This document shows, in pieces, positions 1-12,200 of a DNA stretch of 64,000 nt. The translations under genes were made by a program, and so were the position numbers. The notes under the pieces are model-generated. The model did no database searches. It worked only from the letters and a program-made list of their open reading frames with translations, and was not told where the DNA came from. Source of the stretch: Strigops habroptila (taxonomy: Eukaryota > Chordata > Aves > Psittaciformes > Psittacidae); NCBI RefSeq assembly GCF_004027225.2, contig NC_044290.2, positions 2,868,906 to 2,932,905 of the forward strand, in the 5' to 3' direction. Each line of letters begins with the position of its first letter. The stretch's first letter is position 1.

Positions 1-71
1 TCCCAGCACCGGGTGGGAGAAGAGAAGGACAGCCAGCCTCCTGCCATGCTGCTGCTCCCCGGGACACCCAC

Positions 72-244
72 CTGCCTTGGCCAGCATGGAAGCCAGCAGC
101 TTGCAGACTATGGAGCCCCGCTTCCTCATCTTGCTCTGTTTGCTGTAGGGGAAGTAAGGGATGACCCCAATGATGTTCCTGGCACAGGAAGTCTTCAGTG
201 CATACGCCATGATCAGCAGCTCCATGACAGCAGTGTTCACATCT
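72..244 (-). CDS. PRPSAP1: PRPSAP1 coding exon 4
   Basis: 173 bases encode 57 residues from [10 protein letters not shown] to ASMLAKA, plus one base of Gly. The acceptor is CTCTAG above 244 and the donor GTGGGT below 72. It contains the family motif [18 protein letters not shown]. Bases 1-71 are the start of the next intron; exon 5 is outside the window. Confidence 0.95.
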
Positions 245-3200
245 CTAGAGTTGAAACCCATTCCAGATGTTAGCGTTTATCCAATGCAACTCCTTTTCCT
301 TCGACACACCTCTCACCAAACCTCCCAGCAGATAATGCTACAGCTTATGTTAACGTATGTGAGAGCCAGCTTGTGCTCATGGAGCTCCTGCCATCGTGCC
401 ACAGCACATTACAATTGGCTGGTACCTGACAGGACATGACGTCAGCACTCAAGAGCTGTGAGCAGAATTTGATCCTGTGTTCTCACATGAGGTATATGAT
501 GATTTCCCTCCACCAGCACACCAAAAAAGGCTTTTTTCTTCATTTATGTTGGAATAAATGCCACTTCATAGAGCGTACTTTGAAATAAAATAGTCTTTTA
601 AAGCAGCAGCTCACATGCAGCCAACATGACTTCATCCTCACTGGATTTACCAGGGTATTTTTAATGTATGGCAGGTTAATTTTCGTGCCTTAAGAAACCC
701 TGCATTTTGGAGCAGTACAAAGTCCAGGTGCATCACCTGGGTGAAGGTCAGCATCTCCATGCTGTCATCTAGAGATGGAAGGAATGGCAGCACAGCAAAT
801 GCTGAACAACTGTTCAAGCAATACACACACCCAAAACCCCCCTTTCAGTCAGCTTCTCCATGATGGTTGGACTTGATGATCTTAAAGGTCTTTTCCAACC
901 TAGTTGATTCTGTGATTCTGTGGCTGCTGTGGCCCAGCACCAGTGCATTAAGCTGCATTTTAATTCATTTTGGGACGGGGGAAGAAAGCCAAACCCTTTT
1001 CGTTCCTTAAAACCAGCACCAAGAGACACTTTGTGCATCCCCCAGAGTGACTCAAGCCCATTTGGGAAGCGAAGAACAGACACTTCAGAGAAGACAGAGG
1101 GACAGCAATGCTCCTGCAGTCCTGCCCGCCCTGCCTGGGGGTCTCAGCACAGCCCACACCACCCCCCAGCCTGGGCCCCAGGAGGGCAGTGCTGGTGGTG
1201 GCTCAGCCAAGGAGCCCGGGTGGCAGAGCAGGGCTGACAGGGCCATGGTTCCACACACAGCATGGAGCAGCCCAGAGCTCTGCACACACTGCTTGAGGTC
1301 CTCTTTTCCTCCTGACCAAGGGGACACCTTCCCCAAGAGCTTAGAGATCCCATTTTCCAAGCCTCAATATGTGTGACCCATGACCAAGCTCTAACCATTC
1401 CCATTGCCCCATTGCTCCCCCCTTGCTTTGGGAATGAACCTCCACTTGTGCTTGTTTGGGAGCACTTTGGGTCTCTGTTCTCCCTCCCTCCGGCCCCACC
1501 ACAGTGTCCTTGACACACAAGAAAGCTTTGTTAGCTCTGAAGCACCCAGCCAAGAATTACATAAAACATACCCCTGCCACACAGGACTACGAGCAAACAA
1601 AGGGCTGTTTCTTCCCTTTGGTGTTTTAGCTGTGCCAGTGAGGCCGTGAGAGGAGAAAAAGATGCTACTATCAGTGTTATGTAAAAACAAAATGGACAAG
1701 TTTAAGCCTGTTTAAAGTTCATCCTGGAATTCAATCTTTTCCATCACTATTTTTCAAGCTACTCTTGAAAAAAGATATATATTCACATGGAAAGCAGATA
1801 GAGAACAAGACTGCTCCTGGGAGAAAAGAGTTACCACTGATTTCAAAAGGCACCTGTAGTCCTGGTGCTGCTGTGGGGCACTGGTGGCCGTATCATAGAA
1901 TCCCAGACTGGTTTGTGTTGGAAAGGACCTTAAAGCTCATCCAGTTCCAACCCACTGCCACAGGCAGGGACACCTTCCACTAGAGCAGGTTGCTCCAAGC
2001 CCCTGTGTCCAACCTGGCCTTGAACACTGCCAGGGATGGGGCAGCCACAGCTTCTCTGGGCACCCTGTGCCAGCGCCTCAGCACCCTCACAGGGAAGAGC
2101 TTCTGCCTTAGATCCAACCTGAACTTCCCCTGCTTCAGTTTGAACCCATCAGCCCTTGTCCTGTCACTGCTGTCAGCTGGTTACCAGGACATTTAGTGCC
2201 AGCTCTGCTACCCCCCGCCCCCCTCTCCAGCAGCCTGGAGCCTCCTCCCTGCTCTTCCTCCCTGCCCAAGCCATTCCCAGAGATCCCTGTTCTCGGGGCT
2301 GAGCAAATGGCTTATGTGAAGCTGCGACAACCAGCACCAACACCCAGCACTAAAATACTAATTTCTCTTTTAGTGTATCACTAAATCACCAACTCTCATT
2401 TTCCTACAGTACAAACGTGAGCTATTTGCTTCTCCCTCATCCAAATGCTAGCCCACACTTCACCACTCTCGGACAATACCTGTCTTTGTAGCTTCCTCAG
2501 TTCTGCTCTGTGCTTTCTGGACAGACAGCCTGCATCAAACATTCAGGTCTTTCTGTTCTCTCTTCACGCAGGCTGTGAATTCACACTGCAGCATAACAAG
2601 GTTGTTTCCCCTCTCTACTCCCTTCCTACTAGGTCCTATTATGCTGTTTACTTTTCAAACCTCTACCGAGTGTGGAAATCCTCTTCTTACATTATTCAAC
2701 ACAGTTGTTGGTTTTACTCTCATGAAGCCCACTCCAGATCTGAGGTGCCCTTGAACCTGTCCTTTCAAGCAGTGCAGCCAGGTACAGCTCCAGCAAGAAC
2801 TAGCTGCATAATGGTAGCTCCTCACCTGAAAGGCCTTGAACATTTTGGCTAAATAGGACCCATTTCTTCACCCACAACACTGAATTTAGTTTATGGACAA
2901 ACAAGGGGATCAACAAGTTAAAAGCAGAGGAGGTTCTCCCTCCCAAAACTATTGCTGTCGCTAATGCTATGAGTTATCTGTCTCTGAACACCTTATTTGT
3001 TTCACCTTTAGAGCTCCCAGTTACAAGTTACTTCTGAGAGCTCTCTCCTGAGGAACAACAGAAGGGCACTATTCACCTGAAACATAATCCTCCATCAGTG
3101 GAGTTGAGTTTGGAGGTTTAGTTGCTCCCTTAGGGAGGAAACACTTGGAGCATCTCTCTGGAGACAGATGAGCTCTAGGAAAATGCCTCAGCCTGCAAGA

Positions 3201-6200
3201 GGAATTCCAGGAGTGAGAAAGCAGATCTTCTAGTCCTACTGATCTCTTTAACAACAGGCCAAGCATTGCAAAGAGGCTCCTTCCCACCACACTAGTGCTA
3301 TCTCACTGCACTCTCCTTCAGCCAGCGAGCAGCAAGGTTCCTGGGGGTGGCAGCTGGGTTTCTAGCCCCCTGCTTACTTGCAGCACTTCTTTTTCCTCTT
3401 ACTTCAAGGCTAGAACAGCCCAAAATAAAAGCCCCAAAGGGGCCAACATCAGGAAGAGCTGTAAGAGAAACTGAGCTCAGTTTCACATCACTACAGTGAA
3501 AGAGAAAGAGTAATGCAGCCTGTACTGAATGCAAGAGCTGCTGCGTGCTGCTGTCTCTGCTGCTTGGTAATGGGAAGGCAGAGGAGAATACACAGCCCGA
3601 AATGGAAATGCCAGGCAGGAATTGCCAAGCAACTGAGCTGCAAGGACACACACAGCAGAGGTGTTTCACTTCAGCAAGAATAAGCATGACTGGCTTCGAG
3701 TAACACACTTCAGCTAGGTGATGGGAAGCGTCTCAGTTTGCTGTGGCACAAGAGATCCTCTGGGAATTTTAACAACTTAACACTATGTGGTGTCTCAAGT
3801 GTAAGTCAAAGCCCTGGGAAGAGACTGGTTATCGTGCTGCTAATGGCTCACAAACCTATGGAACAACCTGCTGAACCAGAAGTTCAAAGCACACCCCAGC
3901 TGTAAAACTGACCCCAGGCCCCTTACCTGGGGATTGTCTGTATGATGAAGATGTCCTGTCCCCGCACAGATTCCTTTATTTCAACTCTGGTTTCTGAAGA
4001 GGATTGAAAACACAGTCAGTTTTGTTTCCAGACATCACATTTCCAATGATAACACACCATTTCTCAGCAGCATATGCCCACTGGGCAGGGCAGATAAGGA
4101 CTTGCTCCTTTGCCTTTCATGCTCACACACCCTCTACACACACAGATGAGCCAAGTGGATTTTCCAAAGGCTGGGGTGAGTTAGTTGTATTTACAATGCA
4201 AACCCAGGCTGAATAGCTGTTCTCCTCCATGCAGAAGACAATTACCTAACTCTGAGCGAGAAAGAGCCTTTTCACTTCTCCACACGGAGTGCTGGGAGCT
4301 GTCAATACCACATTCATTAGTGCACAAAGAACCACCCAACACAACAACCTTCAGTACTCACCAAGGAGGCAACTCCTTTTGTGGCTCACAAGGGGTCAGC
4401 CCAAGGCACCACCAGGAGCAGAGAGCTGGAAGAGCTCCCCAGTTTCACTATCAAGGTCAAGACATTTCAACACTGACATGTGCTGGGTCTCTGCTGAGCA
4501 CAATTCCCATAGTCCCAGCCTGACATGCAAAAGCTGAGCTCTGAAGCAGCTCTACAAAGCCAGTTCCCCCGAGGTGCCTGTCTTAGCCACTCATTTGCCC
4601 ACACAGTTGTGAACTAGAGGGTGGGAATAAGTGAAAGGAGAGAAATATCTACCCAGCTATAGCTGCAGTAACCTTACGGGACCCTGCTGAAAGCAGGCTG
4701 AGTTGCTGTGCAGGGATGAAGAATGACTTCAGACCCTGCAGCAAGTGACCTCATTTAAAACTAACCCTAACGGGTGAGGCCAACCCCACCAGGACCATGG
4801 CAGCTTATGCACCACGTGGCCCATTCTGGCTATAGGAGCAGCAGCACTACCACAGAATCCCAGACTGGTTTGGGTTGGAAAGGACCTTAGGATCATCCAG
4901 TTCCAACCCCTGCCACGGGCAGGGACACCTTCCACTAGAGCAGGTTGCTCCAAGCCCCTGTGTCCAACCTGGCCTTGAACACTGCCAGGGATGGGGCAGC
5001 CACAGCTTCTCTGGGCACCCTGTGCCAGCGCCTCAGCACCCTCACAGGGAAGAGCTTCTGCCTTAGATCTAACCTGAACTTCCCCTGTTTCACTTTGAAC
5101 CCATCACCCCTTGTCCTGTCACTCCAGTCCCTGATGAAGAGTCCCTCTCCAGCATCCTTGTAGCCCCCTTCAGACACTGGAAGCTGCTCTGAGGTCTCCA
5201 CGCAGCTTCTCTTCTCCAGGCTGAACAGCCCCAATGTTCTCAGCCTGTCTCCACACAGGAGGTGCTCCAGCCCCTGATCATCCTCGTGGCCTCCTCTGGA
5301 CTTGCTCCACAAACCCCCACATAGAGCCAGCACTGTTTCCATCCCTTCTTCTCCTCTCTATCAGCCCTCTGGTTGTAGTCTCCTGCAAATAAGGTATCTG
5401 AGGTCTTGAAACAGTAAATTACTCTCAGCCACGGAGCTCTGCGAGCCAATATCCCAGTGTTTTAGCCCAGCATTTGAAAACAGACACTTGCTACATACAG
5501 CAAGATGAAAGCAAGCTCCAAGGCCAAGGGACCTGGGGGGGTTTAGTCTGGAGAAGAGAAGGCTCAGAGGGGACCTTATCGCTCTCTGCAACTGCCTGAC
5601 AGGAGGCTGTAGTGAGGTGGGGTTGGTCTCTGCTCCCAGGGAACCATGTAGCCGAGGCCTCAGTGCCATGGGTTAGTGGTGGCCTTGGCAGTGCTGGGGA
5701 GCAGTTGGACTGGATGAGCTTAAAGCTCTTTCCCAACCCAGCTGGTTCTGTGATTTGGTGATGCCAAGAGGCACGTTCCCCAGCACAGCCCTGAATTTGT
5801 GCTCTTTAAAGCAAGAGGACAGGCCCTTGCTGGGGCAGCTGCAAACTGCCTGTGCCAGGGGAGGGCTGAGGAAGGGCACCCTTCCGAAGCTAGCGAGGCA
5901 GACACACAGCAAACCATTACTTTTAAACCTGGGAGATGTTTTGCTAAGCACAAGTGTGTAAGATCTTGTGGCAGCTACACCTGAGGTAGGACTCTCCTTC
6001 AGAGGAGATGGGCAGCCAAATGAGCAAGAGGAGAAAACAAGGAACACATTTAACCTGCTTTGTCCAGGGTCAGACACGAGGTTGAGCAGTGCCAGGAGCA
6101 GCAGTAACATCACAGCTGAATCCCTGCCCTCATCAGCCAGCTTTAGCAGATGGAATTAGGCAGTATTCCTAAGGTTCCCTCAAACCAGTTGCAAGTATTG

Positions 6201-9200
6201 ACCATTTCTCTCACCTCCATTGGTTTCCTGGTACACCACAGACTTGCCCAGCTCAGCGCCAAGACGTCTGCGGAGAAAAAGAGGAAATGAAAAATTCAAG
6301 AACCCAACATTCATCATAACCCAGTTCATGATCCAGAGCAGAGCCTGCCCCAACCAGGACACTCCAACAAAGCACAGCATTGCCTCAGCCTGCACAACTA
6401 CTGGTCCTCCCCTTGGCCCAGGGTCTCCTTCCCTCTGACACCCCTGGGGCAGGCTGATGGGTGCTCACTGAGCCAGCCCTCTGCGAGTGCCTCCTGATGG
6501 CAGAGGACACCTTGCAGGCCTCTGCAATGCCACCTTAGGTGGGTCTCTTGTGAAACTAAACATTAATGATTTACTCAGACTTGATGAATAGCAACTGAGT
6601 CACTTCTTGACTCCCACATCTTGTATTTTTCCCCCCCAAACCTTCCTTCTGAAATAACTCAGCTGATTGAAGAGATTTTAATGCCAAAACAACCAAAAGG
6701 TTGCTGATTTTCTTTCAAATTACTCCTTCCTCTTCTCAAATGTTCAACCTACATCACTCATCACAACAGATTACAGTCCCACACACCCCCCTTGCCCTCT
6801 CTTCCAGGCTCTGCTTGGTGGCCATGCCATGGATTAGCAAACAGTTTATGTCTGCAAAATGCCTTTGTTCAACATGCCTGGAGAAGAGAAGCTGCATGGA
6901 GACCTCAGAGCAGCCTCCAGTGCCTGAAGGGGGCTACAAGGATGCTGGGGAGGGACCTTCATCAGGGACTGGAGTGACAGGACAAGGGGTGATGGGTTCA
7001 AACTGAAACAGGGGAAGTTCAGGTTGGATCTAAGGCAGAAGCTCTTCCCTGTGAGGGTGCTGAGGCGCTGGCACAGGGTGCCCAGAGAAGCTGTGGCTGC
7101 CCCATCCCTGGCAGTGTTCAAGGCCAGGTTGGACACAGGGGCTTGGAGCAACCTGCTCTAGTGGAAGGTGTCCCTGCCCGTGGCAGGGGTTGGAGCTGGA
7201 TGAGCTTTAAGGACCTTTCTGATCCAAACCAGACTGTGATTCTATGAACACTACCATGGTAGTTTCCTGTCTGCATTCACCTGGACACAAGTCAATCAGG
7301 ACTACCCCTAAACAAAGGGCCCACATCTGTCACTGGCTTTCCCCCACTCCACCACCTTCAGCAGTTGGTGTCCCTCCATCTCCTCAGCCCCAGACTCAGC
7401 CTTGCATTCAGCTGTCACACAGACTTGGTTCTTCAGAAGCCAACGAGTGGGACAGCCCAGCACCAGCACTCTGGCCACCCCGGCTTTGAGCCCACATGCT
7501 AGAGGCCTCAGCTAGGACAGCTGCCATAACAGCTGCTTCAATGCCACAGGATGTATTTGCTTAGCTGGCCTCTAAGCACGTGTTTGGCACACACACACTC
7601 CTGATCCTGTGTGTGGCAGCACATTTGGCAATGGCTGGGGCTGGTGAGTGAACTCCTGTGTGGTGAATTGTCCATGTGAGGTTGGAAGCACACTGACCTG
7701 GGTACCAGCGGCAGCATCACCTGGGGGCCACGCAGCCCAGAGCAGACAAGTCCCCCAAATCTCTATCGACGGGGCTTCTCCCACCAGCCCCACTTGGTTC
7801 AAACCTGCAGCTGCAATAAGGGCATCCTCAGTACCTTCAGTGTCTTCACACAGAGCTGGTGGCTGGGCAGGGAAAAGCAAACCCAGGGAAGGAAACACAG
7901 TGAAGGTGATTTGCAGATGGGATCCTGCTGTCTTTCCCATGACAGGCCGGCATCTGCAACCATGAAGCTTTGGCCTTATCGCTGCCAAGTCGAAACCAGC
8001 TCAAGACTCACACACACAAAACAAACAGTGTGTGTGGGGAAACGTTCAGTGACTCACCCTGGTCCCTCCAGAGCCACACAGCACGTCTCACGAGCTCGCT
8101 TTGGAGGCACGTGCGCCCCGAGCTCACTGCAGGCAGCACGTTCCCACCCCACTGCTGGCAGAAAGAATCCACCACCAACACGGGCAAGTGCCTTTAGTGC
8201 AGCCTGCGCCTGCCTGCAGCAGGAAGGAAAGCTTCAAACCAGTGCAGCCACACACATCACAGCAAAACAGCCCTTGGACAGCAGTGTTTTCCATGCTGAG
8301 TGATGGCAAACACGCACGGCAGAGGTCTGGGATGCTCCAAACAGCCTCAAGTTGCACCAGGGGAGGGTTAGGCTGGATATTAGGAAACATGGCTTCACCA
8401 AAAGGGTTGGCCAGCACTGGAACAGGCTGCCCAGGGCAGGGCTGGAGTCACCATCCATGGAGGGATTTAAAAAGACAGGTAGATGTGTCCCTGAGGGACA
8501 TGGGTTAGTGGTGGGCTTGGTGGTGCTGGACTCAATCTTAAAGGTCTTTTCCAACCTAACTGTTTCTATGATGCAGCTGGCAAGCAGAAACCAGGGGCCA
8601 GTGCTCCCCTGTTCAGGCTGCACAGCAGCAACGCAGCCTCTGTGCTGCTGAAACAAGAGATCAGGAAGGGAAGTTTGCTTCCCAATGGAAAGAGGGACAC
8701 AAACAGCTCCGCTTGTCAAACCTGGCTGCACACTTAAAGGAATGAGCAGCAGTGGATTGCTCTGGTGGGACAGTAAATCTCTCCCTCAATAAACCTCTGC
8801 TCCAGCTGCTGACGGCAACAAGAGGAGCAGCAATGGGAAGGATACAGCAGAAACTGCCCAGAAAGGTGCCAAATCAACCCAACGTGCAGCTCCACCAGTT
8901 CACCTTCCTCCGAGCCCCTTTCTGAAGGCTTTGTGTGAGCTGAGGCTTCAGCCAGTGAATGAGCCTGATCAAACCTGCAGTTATTTCCAAGGATACAAAT
9001 GAAGCTCCTGTTGTAAAGCACCAAATTCCAGAGGACTTGTGTCAATAGGGAGACTTGGCCAGAAGTCAGGGCATGGCCATAGCCACCACACAGCCTGGGA
9101 GCAAGCCTTCCCTCCCATCACCTCGCCCTCTGCCCCCCTCCAGCCCCAACTCTTTTGCCCCAAAACCCTCCCTGTGCAGAAGCTCCCAACCAGTCCTTGC

Positions 9201-12200
9201 TTTAAGTGACAGAGGGATGACACCGACAGCAAGGACTCTGCCTGCACCCAGCTTCAGGCCCAGCAGCACAGGGGCTGTCACTTGTGTGCAGGAAGATTCG
9301 CACCAGGAAGGAGCAGGCTCCAGGAGTAACACGGAGCACGCAGCCCTGCAGAGATACAGCCCCTTCTGGCAAAGAGAACGCTTCAGGTCCTGCAGATAAA
9401 TCACATCTTCAAGCAGAACGAGCTCCATTGACCAAAGCCCTGTTGTGTGCTGCAGTATTTGGCCACAGGGAGTTGGAGGCTTTTGCCAACACTGAAGTGG
9501 TTGAGGCTGAAATCTCATTTGTTAACCAGCCCCGTGTAGACATCGGAGCACATATTTACTTCTGGAAGCTCCCTTCTCCACCCAAGGCAGACAGAAACTC
9601 AGGCTGGTGTTGGGTTTGGTTTTAAAAGCAGCGCTGTGCACACACGGCCCCAGCAGGGAGGGCTGACATCCAAGTGTTACTACTCCAGGCTGCTCCCAGC
9701 TCTCCAAGCCCGCAATGCCAGCTCCGTGCAGGCTTTCCCTGTGTGACCACCCACTGCTCCTCACCCCAGCTCCATCACCGAGTGACTCCTCTAGGACCTG
9801 ATGGCATCTAAGGGAACAGTTCCCATCCCAGCTTTAAAAACCTACTCGGACCAACCGATTGAGCTGGAAGCTCTCTCTGTAAAGCTGCCCAGGGAAGATG
9901 CTCTAACCCTCTGCAGTCCCACCACACGCCAAGAGGATATTAAGCTGCGGCTACAAGAGTGTTTAGAAAATCTGGCTCAAACTCACGGCCTCACAGTGCA
10001 CAGCTCAGCCATCACCTACACCTCAGCGAGGAAGTGACATAGGAAACTATGAGGTTGCATTACACTGTCCTTTAAAATGCTCCTCTGAAGCCTGTCAAAC
10101 CCAACTGTATCAGGCTCCAGACCCAGGGGCAGGCAGTTAAGAGATACCTGATGCTCAGCTGAAGCCCCATGCAAGGGGCAAGCGCACTTGCAGGATTCCA
10201 CACCACCAGAGCACGTGTCTACTGCTGGGAAGGGCGCTCAGGTTGTGTTTCCTTCTCCCCCTCTCTGACAAGCACCAAAAGACATTTGGAAAGTCATCTC
10301 CCACGGAAGCTTCCAGCTCACAGTGCAAACACCACGTTTGAAGAGAAATCTGCACACAAACAAAGCCCTTTCTTTATTTTAGCAATATCCTCCTCATTAC
10401 AAACACTGTCACTGGTCCCAGCTCTGCAAACACCCGACTCTCCCCACACCTCCAGCCTCCACCAACTGCTGCAGATCCGGAAGGAGCTGGAGCTGAGAGC
10501 ACAGGATCTGCTCCGTGCTTAACCATGGCCACAGCCTGGCTTTGAGATGCTTTCCAAACTCAAGCAGATCTTTATTTAAAGGCCAGGCATCCCATGCAGC
10601 AAGCACAATGCAGCTCTGGGGTGTATTTCCTAATCTCCCACTACAAAAAACAAGACAGGAAAAGGGAAAGGAAACTGCAGCTTCCTGGATACAAGGCACT
10701 TTGTTCGGAGAGCCTCAGAAGCACCCCAGTTCCCCTTCACCTCCCTCCATCCACCCATCACGACTGGATACCTGAAGAATAATCCCTGCTGCTCATCTGC
10801 CACTTGTGCCTGAGCCATGCAGCACCTGCATCTCCTGTTCCAGCCATGCCACAAGCCATGAGGCTGAACGATGGGCAAACACCCCCCAGATTGTCCTCTC
10901 CTCCTACCAGAATGCTCCTTGGGAAGGAACTGCCCCTAAACCCGGCTCTGGCCAGCACAAAGCCAGTCTGCTCTGCACTTACATCCCAAGCTGCAGAGAA
11001 CATCCCAAAGCCCAGCTGCTCCATGCACACCCTTCTCCAGCACTGGCCCCTCCTGCAGCCCCCTCCACTGTATTACTTTTTAGCTGGTTATCTTTGTCAC
11101 CTTTCCAAAACCCTTCAATGCAGTTTCGCCCTGTAATATCTTGTTAGCTTCCTGCCACCTTCTGCATCTTCTGAGATGGACAAGAGTTGGTGCCACCTCT
11201 TCTCCTCCCTCAGCACCACACAAGAGCTCTTTCCTGAAGGCAGGAACAGCGTTTGGAGATGGGGCAGAGCAGCATCACAAAGTGATCTGGAGGATGAAGG
11301 ATGAGGTGATTCCCCTGCATCATCCTAATGGCCTAATGAGGAAGGCTGACATTGCTCCCCATGAGAACTGCTTCAGCTGAGGGGTCCTCCTGACACCCTG
11401 TCCCTTCAGCTGAGGGGTCCTCCTGACACCCTGTCCCTTCCAAGAGCAGGGCTCACCTCCTGCTCATCCACAGAAAGCACCACCCTGTCATAGCATTGGG
11501 TACCCAACTCCCTCCAGCCAGAGAGGAGAACACGAGGCTCCATCTTTCCCTCATCCCTCCACACTGTTTAGGCTCACAGCCTTGCTTTTACCTTCAGATC
11601 ACCAGCATTGCCCATTGCTGCCAACCAAATGAGTGTCTAGAGCCCCCACATCCACAGCCTGCAGCGGGTTTACCACAGTATCCCTACGCAGGAGCACCAG
11701 GGAAGCATTAGCAAGCTTCTAGCAGCAAACCCCTCCAAGCCAAACACACCAGCAGGGAGGGGGATGCAGTGTTTGCACCCTCCAAGCCAGGCACTGCAGT
11801 CAGAGGGGATCTAAATGCATCTGTTGGACTCTGGAGGCCTAAAAAGGCTTTTGCTAGGCCTCCCTCCCCCAGCAGCACACAGGCCCATTAGGGATCAGCA
11901 CTGGCCCCAGAAATGAGCTTTCTCTCCTGTAAAAGTAGCTTTTGATCATGTGCAAAGTGTCCTAATTGCAGCAGGACTCTTCTTTCCGTGTGGGAATTCA
12001 AAATCATCCCTCTTAATTCCTAGGATACGAGTAAACATATGGATTTATTTCTGCTTCAGTGGTCCTGAGCCTAAGGAGCACCTTTACCTTCTGAAGCTTC
12101 AGAAGGCATTTGGCTCTCACAAACCAGCACCATCTCCTCTCCCTGACATGGCTACAGAAACAAGAGCTCTGCCCAGAGCTGGACTATCCATTTAGCCACC

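Larger units (their letters stand above)
245..3926 (-). other. PRPSAP1 intron 3
   Basis: Intron with GTAAGG donor and CTCTAG acceptor. It holds two CR1 fragments (860-923 and 1891-2172). I see no conserved coding block or RNA gene in the rest. Confidence 0.85.
3994..6214 (-). other. PRPSAP1 intron 2
   Basis: Intron with GTGAGA donor and TTCAG acceptor. It holds two CR1 copies in opposite orientation (4851-5312 minus, 5534-5760 plus); nothing else is recognised. Confidence 0.85.

Noticed and set aside
4945..5163. Repeated open frame starting [20 protein letters not shown], found at about nine sites
   Set aside because: It is the antisense translation of the CR1 3' region, not a gene family.
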